A stretch of 64,000 bases of DNA, taken from assembly GCA_903924465.1 (NCBI GenBank), contig CAIYBN010000033.1, positions 60,993-124,992 of the forward strand, in the 5' to 3' direction. The position numbers and the translations under genes are program-made. Position 1 is the stretch's first letter; the number at the start of each line of letters is the position of its first letter. This document shows positions 1 through 8,904 of the stretch, piece by piece. The notes beneath the pieces were generated by a model that was not told the DNA's origin, searched no databases, and saw only the letters and a list, made by a program, of their open reading frames with translations. This DNA comes from an uncultured Myxococcales bacterium. Its GTDB lineage: Bacteria; Myxococcota_A; UBA9042.

Positions 1-1384
1 CCACAGCCAGGGCATCATCGATCCAGGCTTGGCGTACTATCTGAGCAAGTCTGTCATCGACGACGGCGTCCACACGCTGCCAGCCAACGACTTGGCGACC
101 GTCTTTGAAGCGGTGCTCGCGGGCTACAAGATCGAGCAGTACATCCCGTCCTCGATCAACGCGAGCGGACTGACGGTCAACATCTCCAACGTGACCTACG
201 GCAAGCCCGCGGTGACGCTGACGCCGCAGGTCGGCAGTTTGCATATGATCGCAAAGATTCCGAATATTTCAGCGGACTTGAAGACGACGATCTTGTTCAT
301 CCCGCTCACCGGGAAGATGACTGCCGACTCGCTGACGATTGAGACGGATCTCGTGCCGTCGGTCGATGCCAGTCACAACGCCGTCATCACCATGACCAAT
401 ACCGTTGTCACTTTGCCCAACTTCAAGGTGACAATCGCTGGCATCAACCTGACCAGCCTGCTTTCGGGCACCATCAGCAGCCTGACGACCAGCCTGGTGC
501 CGCAGTTGAAGACGGCGCTGGAGCCGGCGCTGTCGAGCGCGTTCAATGCCTTGGCCTTCAAGACTCAATTTCAGGTTGGCAAGCTGGACGGCTCCGGCAA
601 CAAGATCGCCGTGGATTTGTACAATGACTACAACAGCATTACCTGTGCCGCTGACGGCATGATCTTCCTGATGCGACCACGCGCCTCTTCGCAGACCGAT
701 CCCGCACTCGTCACCTACGACACGCTGGGCATCCCGGCGCGGTCGCATTGCGGCGATGGCCAACCGCAGCTCGTGAAGCTGACCAAGGTCGGCAAGATGG
801 AACTGGTCATCAGCGACGACGCGTTCAATGAGCTGCTCGGCGCGGTCTGGAACGGCGGTCTGCTGGAATTCCCGGTCGGTGCATCGCTGCTGGGCAATAT
901 CGACCTCAGCCAATATGGCGTCAGCGATCTCGCGATGAACGTGGACGCGATGCTGCCGCCGGTGATGGAGGATTGCTCGTACACGTCGCCGGTCGCGCAG
1001 GTCGGTGACTTGCGCGTCTACGGTTCGCTGAAGCTCTTTGGCAAATCCCTCGACTTCACCATGTACGCCACCTTCAAGACGGACGTGACCGTGACTGCGT
1101 CGAACAGCGCGATCGGCATCGCGTTGAATGGCATCAAGAGTGCGGACGTGCAGGTGGATATTGTCCAGGACGACATGGTGGGTTCGGAAAGCGCGCTGGC
1201 CGACCTGATCAAGCAGCAGGTGCTGGGCGCCCTGGTGGGCAAGCTGACCGGCTCGGCGCTGGGTTCGTTCCCGATCCCGGCGATCAACCTGAACATTGGC
1301 ACGACGTCCGTTTCGCTCTCCATCGCGACCGATCAAGTCGTGCGTGTGGAAGGTAACTCCGTCGTTCAGGGCCATCTGCAATAG
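1..1384 (+). CDS. C-terminal part of a large exported protein (TULIP/BPI-like domain suspected)
   Basis: The reading frame is open from the first bases of the window, so the N-terminus lies outside it. The 460 or so visible residues are rich in Val, Leu, Thr, Ser and Asn with amphipathic beta-like stretches and an Ala/Leu-rich helical segment. The C-terminal half is clearly related to that of the 1009-residue lipoprotein at 29484-32513: both share a WNGGLL element, then LLGNIDLS/VLGNIDLS, a YGV element and MLPP, in the same order and spacing. The pattern (helix, long beta strands, Pro-rich linker, second similar half) suggests a lipid-binding tubular (BPI-like) fold; that is an inference from pattern only. 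The next gene starts about 90 bases downstream on the same strand, so the two may be co-transcribed. Confidence 0.8.
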   Translation, partial: HSQGIIDPGLAYYLSKSVIDDGVHTLPANDLATVFEAVLAGYKIEQYIPSSINASGLTVNISNVTYGKPAVTLTPQVGSLHMIAKIPNISADLKTTILFIPLTGKMTADSLTIETDLVPSVDASHNAVITMTNTVVTLPNFKVTIAGINLTSLLSGTISSLTTSLVPQLKTALEPALSSAFNALAFKTQFQVGKLDGSGNKIAVDLYNDYNSITCAADGMIFLMRPRASSQTDPALVTYDTLGIPARSHCGDGQPQLVKLTKVGKMELVISDDAFNELLGAVWNGGLLEFPVGASLLGNIDLSQYGVSDLAMNVDAMLPPVMEDCSYTSPVAQVGDLRVYGSLKLFGKSLDFTMYATFKTDVTVTASNSAIGIALNGIKSADVQVDIVQDDMVGSESALADLIKQQVLGALVGKLTGSALGSFPIPAINLNIGTTSVSLSIATDQVVRVEGNSVVQGHLQ

Positions 1385-1471
1385 CCGCGACATTTGTCGG
1401 TCACGTTTGAGGCAACCATGAGTAGCAATGTGGGTTGGATGTCTGCGGTCTCGATCGTCGGTCAGGGTGGC

Positions 1472-4036
1472 ATGAAGGTGCGCTGGGGCGGGCTGATGCT
1501 GGGTGGCGCGCTTTTGCTTGGCGCGTGTGGCGGCGACGCGGTTCCGAACGGTGGCACCGACGACACTGCGGCCGCGGACACGACCCCAGATACCACTGTT
1601 CAAGGCGATGCGGATGCCGCAGTGGGCACGGACGCCGTACTGGACGTCGCGCCGGACACAGCGCCAGACACCGGGCCGGATGCGGACACGGATGCGTGGA
1701 CGGACCAGATCGACATCGTGCAGCCGGACATCGAACAACCAGATACCGGTCCGGGGAAATGCACGGCCGATCAGGTGAAGGCGTGCGACGACAACTTGGC
1801 GTGCACCACCGACAAATGCACGATGCCCGGCGGTGTTTGCACGTGGATCATGGCCGACGGCTGGTGCTTCATCAACGGCAATTGCGTCGGTGCCGGCGAA
1901 ACCAAGCCCGGCGCGCCGTGCTTTGTCTGCGATCCGACGGTCAGCACCAAGGCGTGGTCGCCGCTCGCTGACGGCAAACCGTGTGATGACGGCGACTTGT
2001 GCACCTACGACGGCACCTGTCAGACCCAGCTCTGCGTGTCCAAGCCCACACCGTGTGGCGACAACAATCCGTGCACCAACGACACGTGCGACAAGCTGTT
2101 GGGCTGCCTCTACCCGAACGTCGCGCCCGGAACCGCGTGCAACGACGGCAACGCATGCACGCTCGCGGACGCCTGCACCGAGGCCGCGTGCGTCGGCAAG
2201 GCCATCAGCTGCGACGACAAGAATCCCTGCACGGATGACGCCTGCGACATGGCGACCGGCTGCACCTACACCAACCACGAAGGCGCGTGCACCGATGGCG
2301 ACGAGTGTACCTCGGGCGACGCGTGCGTCGGCGGCAAGTGCCAAAAGGGCGTGACCAAAAACTGCGACGACGGCAACACGTGCACGTTTGACCAGTGTTT
2401 TCCCAACATTGCCGGCGGTTGTTACCACCTGGCCAAGCAGAGCCCGTGCTGCACCGGCTCGACCAGCGTGTGCGACGACAACAATCCGTGCACGAACGAC
2501 GACTGCGATCCGGCGACGTCGGCGTGCCTGTACAGCAACAACAGCGCGGCGTGCAATGACGCCAACGCGTGCAGCAATGCGGACATCTGCTCCGGCGGCG
2601 CTTGCGCGGGTTCCAGCATCACGTGTGACGACAGCAATCCGTGCACCAACGACAGCTGCGACAAGTCGCTGGGCTGCGTCTTCACGCCGATCGCCGCCAG
2701 CGCGTGCGACGACGGCAAGCCCTGCACCGACGACGTCTGCGACCCGGTCACCGGCTGCAAGCACAGCAACAACACCGCGACGTGCGAAGACGGCGACAAT
2801 TGCACGGTCAGCGACGCTTGCAAGGACGGCGCGTGCGCGAGCGGCTTGGCGCGCAATTGCGACGACGGCAACGTCTGCACGTACGACCAGTGCATCGCGA
2901 CGATCGCCGGCGGCTGCTACCACTTGGCCACCAAGAGCCCGTGCTGCACGGGCGTGACGAGCATCTGCGACGACGGCAACACCTGCACGAACGACGACTG
3001 CGACCCGGCGACGTCGGCTTGCCTGCACAGCAACAACACGGCGCCGTGCACCGACGGCAGCGCTTGCACCACCGGCGACACCTGCGCGGGCGGCACCTGC
3101 ACCGGCACGACGCTCTCGTGCGACGACTCCAACCCGTGCACGACCGATAACTGCGACCCGAAGGTCGGTTGCGCCCACGGCAACATCGACGGCGGCGCTT
3201 GCGACGACAACAACCCCTGCACCAAGAGCGACACGTGCACCGCAGGCAAATGCGTCGGCACTGGTCAGTGCACATGCAACATGGTGTTCAGCACGCAATC
3301 CAGCAAGTTCACGACCATCGCCATCGGCAACGGCGGCTTCCCGGGTGAAGGCTTGGACGTCGACGGCAATCCAGCGACGTGCGCGCCGTCGGCGAACTGC
3401 TCGGCCGGCATCAACAATTCGCTGGGCGCACTCGCCGGTTTGGCCAACAAGCCGCTGCAGGACGCCGTGACCAAGGGCAGCGTCGATTTTGTCCTGGAGT
3501 ACCGCGACCTGAAACAGGGCGCGATTACCCTCGGCTTGTACACGGCCAAGGTCGCGGATAGCAATCCAACCTGTGATTTTCAAACGCAAACGTGCGACTA
3601 CAATGTGGCCAAGAGCCTCATCAATTACGACACGTGCTTGCCTGTCGTCGAATTGCCCGGCAAGCTGGCTGGCAACGTCATCATCGCGGGAGGCAAAGGC
3701 ACCAACTTCCCATTCTCGCTGCCGATTCAGAGCGGCGTGGTCCTGAGCATCGTGATTTACGGCGCGCAGTTGAACGGCACGGTGACGACGGATCCGAGCG
3801 GCAAAATCACCACGTTTGACGGTATTCTCGGCGGCGCGGTGCCCAAGGCCACGCTCGCCGCCGCCATCGACGCCTTGCCCGACGGTTCCTTGCCGATCCC
3901 GAAAGATGCGTTGAAGTCGATCCTGGACTCAACGGTCGAAGCGGACATCGATTCCAATGGCGATGGCGTCCTGGACGCGGCGTCGATTGGCCTGAAATTG
4001 CATGGAATTCAGGCGAACATCGTCGGCACGTACTGA
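1472..4036 (+). CDS. Cysteine-rich repeat lipoprotein
   Basis: Predicted outer-surface or periplasmic lipoprotein of 854 residues. I chose the ATG at 1472 because it gives a 19-residue lipoprotein signal ending in LLLGAC with Cys19 as the lipid site, and GGTCAGGGTGG precedes it; an upstream in-frame start at 1394 would bury the signal. After an Asp/Thr-rich linker (residues about 25-95) comes a long array of cysteine motifs of the type CDDGNPCTNDTCD and CxxGxAC, typical of myxobacterial surface proteins. A stretch of about 166 residues is present twice in tandem (marked by CTFDQC and CTYDQC, near 2380 and 2880). The last 260 residues are cysteine-poor, resemble a separate beta-rich domain, and contain DSNGDGVLDAA, a calcium-loop-like motif. 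Partner and function are unknown. Confidence 0.85.
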   Translation: MKVRWGGLMLGGALLLGACGGDAVPNGGTDDTAAADTTPDTTVQGDADAAVGTDAVLDVAPDTAPDTGPDADTDAWTDQIDIVQPDIEQPDTGPGKCTADQVKACDDNLACTTDKCTMPGGVCTWIMADGWCFINGNCVGAGETKPGAPCFVCDPTVSTKAWSPLADGKPCDDGDLCTYDGTCQTQLCVSKPTPCGDNNPCTNDTCDKLLGCLYPNVAPGTACNDGNACTLADACTEAACVGKAISCDDKNPCTDDACDMATGCTYTNHEGACTDGDECTSGDACVGGKCQKGVTKNCDDGNTCTFDQCFPNIAGGCYHLAKQSPCCTGSTSVCDDNNPCTNDDCDPATSACLYSNNSAACNDANACSNADICSGGACAGSSITCDDSNPCTNDSCDKSLGCVFTPIAASACDDGKPCTDDVCDPVTGCKHSNNTATCEDGDNCTVSDACKDGACASGLARNCDDGNVCTYDQCIATIAGGCYHLATKSPCCTGVTSICDDGNTCTNDDCDPATSACLHSNNTAPCTDGSACTTGDTCAGGTCTGTTLSCDDSNPCTTDNCDPKVGCAHGNIDGGACDDNNPCTKSDTCTAGKCVGTGQCTCNMVFSTQSSKFTTIAIGNGGFPGEGLDVDGNPATCAPSANCSAGINNSLGALAGLANKPLQDAVTKGSVDFVLEYRDLKQGAITLGLYTAKVADSNPTCDFQTQTCDYNVAKSLINYDTCLPVVELPGKLAGNVIIAGGKGTNFPFSLPIQSGVVLSIVIYGAQLNGTVTTDPSGKITTFDGILGGAVPKATLAAAIDALPDGSLPIPKDALKSILDSTVEADIDSNGDGVLDAASIGLKLHGIQANIVGTY

Positions 4037-4221
4037 TTCGCCCTCCGGCGGGGATTTTGGCAATTTCACTGCGCGGAATTCCCCAACACTTGGCCCATCC
4101 ATCCGCGGTCGATCGCGCCAGATCCCGTTGCTGATTGCGCAAATCAGAAAGATCGAAAGTTGGCACGAAACGTGGATCGCTCACGTGTGCGTCGTGATGA
4201 TTGCGGCGCAAAGGGGGCGAC

Positions 4222-5181
4222 ATGTTCGGAGCGCGCGGTCAGATGGAGGGAATGCACGATGTGTGGGCGATCGTGTTGGCGGGCGGCATCGGATCGCGGT
4301 TGGCGATGCGGACGCGGCGCGGCGACGGCGTCATTGTGCCCAAGCAATACTGCACGTTGTGGGGGCGGCGTTCCCTGCTGGAAGCGACGTTGGACCGCTT
4401 GGAGCCGATTGTGGCGCCGGAGCGCACGGTCCTTGTGGTGGCCGCGCAACATGAAGAGCATTGGCGGACGCAGCGCCATGCAGTGGGCGAGGAGAACATC
4501 CTCGTCCAGCCGGCCGATCGCGGCACGGCGATGGGCGCGCTGCTCGCCCTGATGCACATTCGTAGCAAGGACCCTGAGGCGCTTGTGGTGCTGGTTCCCG
4601 CGGACCATGGCGTGCTGGACGAGACGGTCTTCCGCGGTAGGCTCCGCCGGTGTGTGGAGGAGGCGCGGCAAGCCCGCGTCGTGATGCTGGGCATGGAGCC
4701 GGACGGCGCGGACGACAGCTATGGCTGGATCGTGCCAGGCGCGCCGCTCTACAACGATCGCAGCCTGTGCCGGGTCTCGCAATTTGTCGAAAAGCCTTCC
4801 GCGGAACTGGCCGAGCAGCTGCGCGACGTGGGCGCGCTGTGGTCCAGCTTCATCCTGACCGCGCCGCTCAACGCGCTGCTGGGTCTGATTGCCCGGGCGC
4901 AACCGCTGCTGTTCAGCTTGACGGTCGCGCACTTGCAGACCCCGTCCAGCTTTGAGCCCGAGGAACTTGCGCCGTTCTACGACACCGTTCCCAGCGTCGA
5001 TTTCTCGCGCCACGTGCTCGAGGTTCTGCCAGAGTTGCTGTGGGTCGCGTCTGCTGAACCGTGTGGTTGGACCGATTTGGGCACGCCGGAGCGGCTGGAT
5101 CGCTTCCTGGACGCGCATCGCCACAGCCCGCCCGCGCCGCCCGCGCACGCCTTTGCGCGAAGCCTGGTCCACGCCGCCTGA
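4222..5181 (+). CDS. Mannose-1-phosphate guanylyltransferase-like nucleotidyltransferase
   Basis: Transfers a nucleotide to a sugar-1-phosphate, most likely making GDP-mannose for surface polysaccharide; the exact sugar is not certain. The N-terminus has the NTP-transferase signature LAGGIGSRL, followed by a PKQYC motif with the conserved lysine, as in the bacterial PKQ(F/Y)C-type guanylyltransferases. VPADHGVLDE fits the metal-binding Asp region, and VEKPS the sugar-phosphate site. About 319 residues is short compared with bifunctional ManC/AlgA proteins, so the C-terminal isomerase domain is absent. The ATG at 4222 follows AAAGGGGGCGAC; an internal ATG at 4258 would also keep the catalytic motif. 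It converges with the next gene, leaving only 8 bases between the stops. Confidence 0.85.
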   Translation: MFGARGQMEGMHDVWAIVLAGGIGSRLAMRTRRGDGVIVPKQYCTLWGRRSLLEATLDRLEPIVAPERTVLVVAAQHEEHWRTQRHAVGEENILVQPADRGTAMGALLALMHIRSKDPEALVVLVPADHGVLDETVFRGRLRRCVEEARQARVVMLGMEPDGADDSYGWIVPGAPLYNDRSLCRVSQFVEKPSAELAEQLRDVGALWSSFILTAPLNALLGLIARAQPLLFSLTVAHLQTPSSFEPEELAPFYDTVPSVDFSRHVLEVLPELLWVASAEPCGWTDLGTPERLDRFLDAHRHSPPAPPAHAFARSLVHAA

Positions 5182-5189
5182 TCGGTCGG

Positions 5190-6095
5190 CTAATCCAGAT
5201 ACCGCTCGCCGCTGTCGCAAAAGAACGTCAGGATCCGCGTTCCCGCGGGCGCCTTCTGTGCCTCCCGCAGCGCCGCCCAGAGGTTTGCCCCCGACGACGG
5301 TCCCACCAGCAAGCCGTGACCTTGGGCAAGGCGCGCGGCCATCTGCAGCGCGTCGTCATCGTGCACGGCGACAATCGCATCGATTTCGTTGCGCTGGACC
5401 ACGCCTGGCACGAACCCCGCGCCGATACCCTGAATGCTGTGCGGCTGGAACGGCCGGTCTTGCAGCGCTTGGGCCTTCTGTGGCTCCACCGCGACGACCT
5501 TCAGGTTCGGCAGCATTTTGCGCAGCCCACGCGCTGTGCCCATCAAGCTGCCGCCCGTGCCGACGCCCGCGACGAGGATGTCCAGCCGGCCCTCCAAGTC
5601 GCGCAGGATCTCCACCGCTGTGGTCTTCTCGTGCGCATGCGGATTGTCCAGATTCTCAAACTGCCGCGTCGTCAGCGCACCGCCTTCACCCAAGCTGAGC
5701 GCCAGCTCGCGCGCCCGCGCCACCGCACCCGCCATGCCCAACTCGCGCGCCGTCAGTTCCACGCGCGCGCCGTACGCCCGCAGAATCCGCCGGCGTTCCA
5801 GGCTCATGTCCTCGGGCATCACCAGAATGCAGGCGTACCCGCGCTCGGCGCAGAGCATGGCCAGAGAAATCCCGGTATTGCCGCTGGTTGCTTCCAGCAG
5901 CACGCCGCCGGGCTGCAGTTCGCCGCGGGCCTCGGCCGCGTCCAGAATTTCGCGCATCGGCCGATCCTTGATGCTGCCACCCGGATTCAGGAATTCCGCC
6001 TTGGCAAAAAGCTCCATGCCAGCCGGCGCCAGTTGCGACAGCCGCAGCGTGGGTGTATTGCCGATCAGATCGGACAGTCGATTGACGATGGACAT
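5190..6095 (-). CDS. Cysteine synthase family PLP enzyme (CysK/CysM-like)
   Basis: A fold-type II pyridoxal-phosphate enzyme of 301 residues that by family makes cysteine or cystathionine from an activated serine and a sulfur donor in the cytoplasm. Visible signatures are NPGGSIKDRP with the PLP lysine at about residue 43, TSGNTG for the carboxylate/phosphate loop, and GVGTGGS for the cofactor phosphate. No regulatory CBS domain follows, so it resembles CysK/CysM rather than vertebrate-type cystathionine beta-synthase. The start at 6095 gives the usual MxIxxxxxxLIGNTP beginning; longer in-frame starts add low-complexity sequence and run towards the promoter region of the divergent gene. CysK versus CysM cannot be decided by eye. 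Confidence 0.9.
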   Translation of the reverse strand: MSIVNRLSDLIGNTPTLRLSQLAPAGMELFAKAEFLNPGGSIKDRPMREILDAAEARGELQPGGVLLEATSGNTGISLAMLCAERGYACILVMPEDMSLERRRILRAYGARVELTARELGMAGAVARARELALSLGEGGALTTRQFENLDNPHAHEKTTAVEILRDLEGRLDILVAGVGTGGSLMGTARGLRKMLPNLKVVAVEPQKAQALQDRPFQPHSIQGIGAGFVPGVVQRNEIDAIVAVHDDDALQMAARLAQGHGLLVGPSSGANLWAALREAQKAPAGTRILTFFCDSGERYLD

Positions 6096-6224
6096 GGGCA
6101 GCTCCGGCGCGGCCTTGCGCCATGGCCAGTGTAACGCTGAAACGGTCTGCCGCGGAAGTTGGCGTGCGCGCACGATCGCGTGCAAAATGGGGACCTGCGC
6201 ACAGCGCTGCGAGGGAGGTTGGCA

Positions 6225-6998
6225 ATGACGACGCAACGGCTGGTTCTGGCGCTCCTGTTGTCACTGCCGTTTCGGGCCTTTGCGCATGAGACGTGGCTAC
6301 AACCCGAGAAATTTGTTTGTGGCATGGAGGAAAGCGTTGAAGTGAAGCTGCGCATCACCGACGGCAGGGCGGTGCGCGACGCCAACCTGAAGCCGGATCG
6401 GATCCTGCGGTTTGAGCTCGTTCAAGCGGATCGCCACGCGCCGCTGACGGTGCAATCCGGCGAAGCGACGGAGGCGACCGTGCCTGTGCCAGCGGGGACG
6501 TCGGTTGTGGTGCTGGAAACGGCGCCGAAGCATGTCGACTTGGCGGCCGACAAGTTTGCCGCCTACCTGCGCGAGCAGGGCCTGACGCAAATCCAGGCGG
6601 AACGTCGTCAGCGCGGCGAAACGCAGAAGACCGCGCGCGAGGATTTCATGCGCTGCATGAAGACCCTGCTAATCAGCGAAGGCCAGAAATCGCCAGCGGA
6701 TTTTGCCCAAGGGTGCCCGTATGAACTGGTGCTGCGTCGCCAGGTGAGCCGGACGCTGACGTTCGACACGCTGCGCCACGGCGATCCCGAGCCGGGCCAG
6801 CAGGTGCGGTTTTGGAATTTGGACACGGGCAAGCTGTTCAGGATCGCCCGGAGCGACCGGAACGGCCACGTGACGCTGCCCTTGCCGCCGGGCCGCTGGC
6901 TGGCGACGTCGACGGCGATGCGGCGATCCAGCGAGTTGCAGTCGGATTGGCGCAGTGATTGGGCATCGCTGACCTGGCAGCACGGCGCCCGACGGTAA
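6225..6998 (+). CDS. Periplasmic DUF4198 family protein
   Basis: Exported 257-residue protein. The ATG at 6225 is preceded by GAGGGAGG and starts a clear signal peptide ending in RAFA, so the mature protein begins HETWLQP, the usual opening of DUF4198 proteins, which are often encoded beside metal (nickel/cobalt) uptake or TonB-dependent receptor genes. The family folds as beta sandwiches and probably binds a ligand in the periplasm. The mid-region is rich in Lys/Arg and Glu; near the C-terminus a turn-rich GRWLATSTA stretch precedes the terminal SDWASLTW, as in relatives. No metal transporter lies beside it here, so the substrate is unknown. Confidence 0.7.
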   Translation: MTTQRLVLALLLSLPFRAFAHETWLQPEKFVCGMEESVEVKLRITDGRAVRDANLKPDRILRFELVQADRHAPLTVQSGEATEATVPVPAGTSVVVLETAPKHVDLAADKFAAYLREQGLTQIQAERRQRGETQKTAREDFMRCMKTLLISEGQKSPADFAQGCPYELVLRRQVSRTLTFDTLRHGDPEPGQQVRFWNLDTGKLFRIARSDRNGHVTLPLPPGRWLATSTAMRRSSELQSDWRSDWASLTWQHGARR

Positions 6999-7032
6999 CG
7001 ATGCTGAGCGATGTAGGACATCAAACTTCTTT

Positions 7033-7130
7033 GGTCAGACCTGTTGCATTTCGGACTGGGACCGCGAGCGTGCACCTCCGGTGGCACGCCGCGGATCGAA
7101 GACGTTTGACCTCGAACTTCGGTCGGAGTG
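7033..7130 (-). repeat. Dispersed 98-bp hairpin repeat, copy 1
   Basis: In reverse complement this stretch matches 47555-47652 over 98 positions with no gap and about 8 differences, and matches 46408-46497 over its inner part. At its centre is a 15-base imperfect inverted repeat with a 3-base loop: CCGCGAGCGTGCACC at 7062-7076, TCC, then GGTGGCACGCCGCGG at 7080-7094. It lies in the 218-base gap between the DUF4198 gene and the kinase remnant. No gene is seen in it. Confidence 0.85.
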
Positions 7131-7216
7131 TGTAGCCGCTGCAGCCAGGACCGATCGCGAGTTGCCGCCGTCTCCACCCACGGACTCCACTGGCCGACGT
7201 TCTGCCGGATGCGTCC

Positions 7217-7842
7217 ATGTCGAGCCAAACGCCATTCACCGAGCCCCTTTCGCCGCAGGTTCGTTCGCTGCAAGCCGGCGACGTGATCGGCGAGGGCTTC
7301 GTCATCGAGCGCACTTTGGGCGGCGGTGGCATGGGGCAGGTCTTTCTGGCGCGGGATCCGCGTCTGGATCGGCTGGTGGCGGTGAAACTGCTGCACGCGA
7401 CCGTGGCGCAGGGCGAGGAAGCGGACGCGCGTTTTCGCCGGGAAGCCAGAGCGCTGTCGCGCATCGTTCACCCCAACGTCGTTGGCATCCACACGTTTGG
7501 CCGCGCCAACGATGCGTGGTTCCTCGTGATGGAGTACGTCGAGGGCCAGAGTCTCGAGGCACAACTGCGCGCCGGGCCGTTGCCGTTGCGCGAGGCGCTG
7601 GCGATTGCTCGCCAGGTCGCCAGCGGTCTGCAGGAGGCGCACGCGCTGGGCATCGTTCACCGCGACGTCAAACCGGGAAACGTGCTGTTGCGCGCGCTCG
7701 CTTCGGGCGGTCAAATCGCCAAGATCTGCGATTTTGGCCTGGCGCGGCAGTTCCAGGGACAAGAAACCATGGTGCTGACTCAGGAAGCGACGATCCTGGG
7801 CACACCTTCGTACATGGCGCCGGAGCAGACTCAAGGGCAGGT
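7217..7842 (+). pseudogene. Truncated Ser/Thr protein kinase
   Basis: Begins as a normal Hanks-type kinase: GxGGMGxVFLA glycine loop, VAVKLL with the ATP lysine, HRDVKPGNVLL catalytic loop, DFGLA magnesium motif, and GTPSYMAPEQ of the activation segment. Immediately after APEQTQGQ (about 7840) the similarity ends and the frame continues to 8029 only as the antisense of actF. The C-terminal lobe, including the helix F aspartate region, the transmembrane segment and any sensor domain, is missing, so the product could not fold as a kinase. The break falls within about 10 bases of the actF stop codon at 7831, which marks a rearrangement junction. Confidence 0.8.
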
Positions 7843-8904
7843 CTTCGGCGGATCGCGCCACGTGGTCAGCAGGAACAGCCCGAGCATGCCGAGTTCCACA
7901 CACAGGCCGGCTGTGTCGTACGGCTGCGCGGTCGGCCCGCCCAGCGACGGCGTGACCATCAGATCGCGTTCCACCCACAGGCCGAGCAACTGGCTCGCCG
8001 CAGCAAACGCCAGCAGGCGCGGCGTCTGACGACGCTTGGAACTCAGCAGTACAAGAAACGGTAGGACGGCGACGGTCAGGATCACCACAGCGATTTCAGC
8101 CCGCCAAGCGTCGCCACTGCGGCGGATGATGACGCCGACTTCTTCCGGCAGATTGCCGTACCACATCGTCAGAAACTGCGCCCAGCATTGGTAGGCCCAA
8201 AAAATGGCCAGCACAAAGATGAGCGTGCCGGCGTCGCGCCGCTGGCCTGCGTTGAGCGTGCCCTGGCGCAAAGCCCACAGGACGGCGACGCCGCCTCCCG
8301 ACATGAATGCGCCGACGAAGAGGTGCGGACCGATGAGCGTGCTGTTCCAAGCGTGGATCGGGCCGACAACAAAGTCAAAGGACCAAATCGACAGCACGAC
8401 GGCGTACAGCAGGGCGTAGGTCACGTAAATGCGCGCGGAACGACCCTGCGCGTGAATGTGTGGACGAACGACAAACCACGCCAGGCTGAACAGCAGCAGG
8501 CTGACCAGGACTTCGCGCACCGCAAAGGCGGGTGTGGCCAGCCAGAATGCGTCGCGTGTTGGCATGTGATGCGCCCACGGTGCCCATACAGCCAGGCTGA
8601 CGATGATCGCGACGAGGACCAATGCGGACGCCGGCAAAAAGCGGCTCAGGCGGACGGTTGCGGCGTACAGGGGTTCGGACCAACGGGCGCCACAGAGGTT
8701 CAGGATGGCCGAGAAGGCGAGGCCACCGGCGGCCACACCGGTGAAGAACAACCAGCTGGCCACCAGCGAGGCAACTGTGCGGCCCGGGTCATTGCCGATG
8801 GCGCCCCAGATGAATGCGCCGAGGCCGATGGCGCACAGGACGGCACAAACGCGAGCGAACCAGGGGCCGGTGACGGCGCTGGCCCCGGCGGTCGGGGTAT
8901 TCAT
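7831..8904 (-). CDS. actF: Alternative complex III subunit ActF (integral membrane)
   Basis: NrfD/PsrC-like membrane subunit of the quinol-oxidising alternative complex III; 357 residues with about ten hydrophobic helices. It pairs with ActC to form the quinol-binding membrane core. Distinctive parts are the short N-terminus leading into helix 1, the WAPWAHHMPTRDAF loop, and HAWNST followed by IGPHLFVGAF, typical of ActF. It overlaps actE by 4 bases (ATGA). It is somewhat short at its C-terminus, and the stop lies at the junction with the broken kinase gene, so the last residues may have been altered by rearrangement. In related bacteria cytochrome oxidase genes commonly follow; here none does. 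Confidence 0.88.
   Translation of the reverse strand: MNTPTAGASAVTGPWFARVCAVLCAIGLGAFIWGAIGNDPGRTVASLVASWLFFTGVAAGGLAFSAILNLCGARWSEPLYAATVRLSRFLPASALVLVAIIVSLAVWAPWAHHMPTRDAFWLATPAFAVREVLVSLLLFSLAWFVVRPHIHAQGRSARIYVTYALLYAVVLSIWSFDFVVGPIHAWNSTLIGPHLFVGAFMSGGGVAVLWALRQGTLNAGQRRDAGTLIFVLAIFWAYQCWAQFLTMWYGNLPEEVGVIIRRSGDAWRAEIAVVILTVAVLPFLVLLSSKRRQTPRLLAFAAASQLLGLWVERDLMVTPSLGGPTAQPYDTAGLCVELGMLGLFLLTTWRDPPKTCP

Noticed and set aside
269..3589. Open frame of over 1100 codons on the minus strand
   Set aside because: Antisense of two well-supported plus-strand genes; Ala/Val/Arg-biased with no domain, produced by the GC-rich cysteine-repeat codons.
4039..4056. Possible terminator after the cysteine-repeat gene (CGCC, CTCC, GGCG then GGGATTTT)
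   Set aside because: Only a 4-bp stem and a short interrupted T-run; not enough to call.
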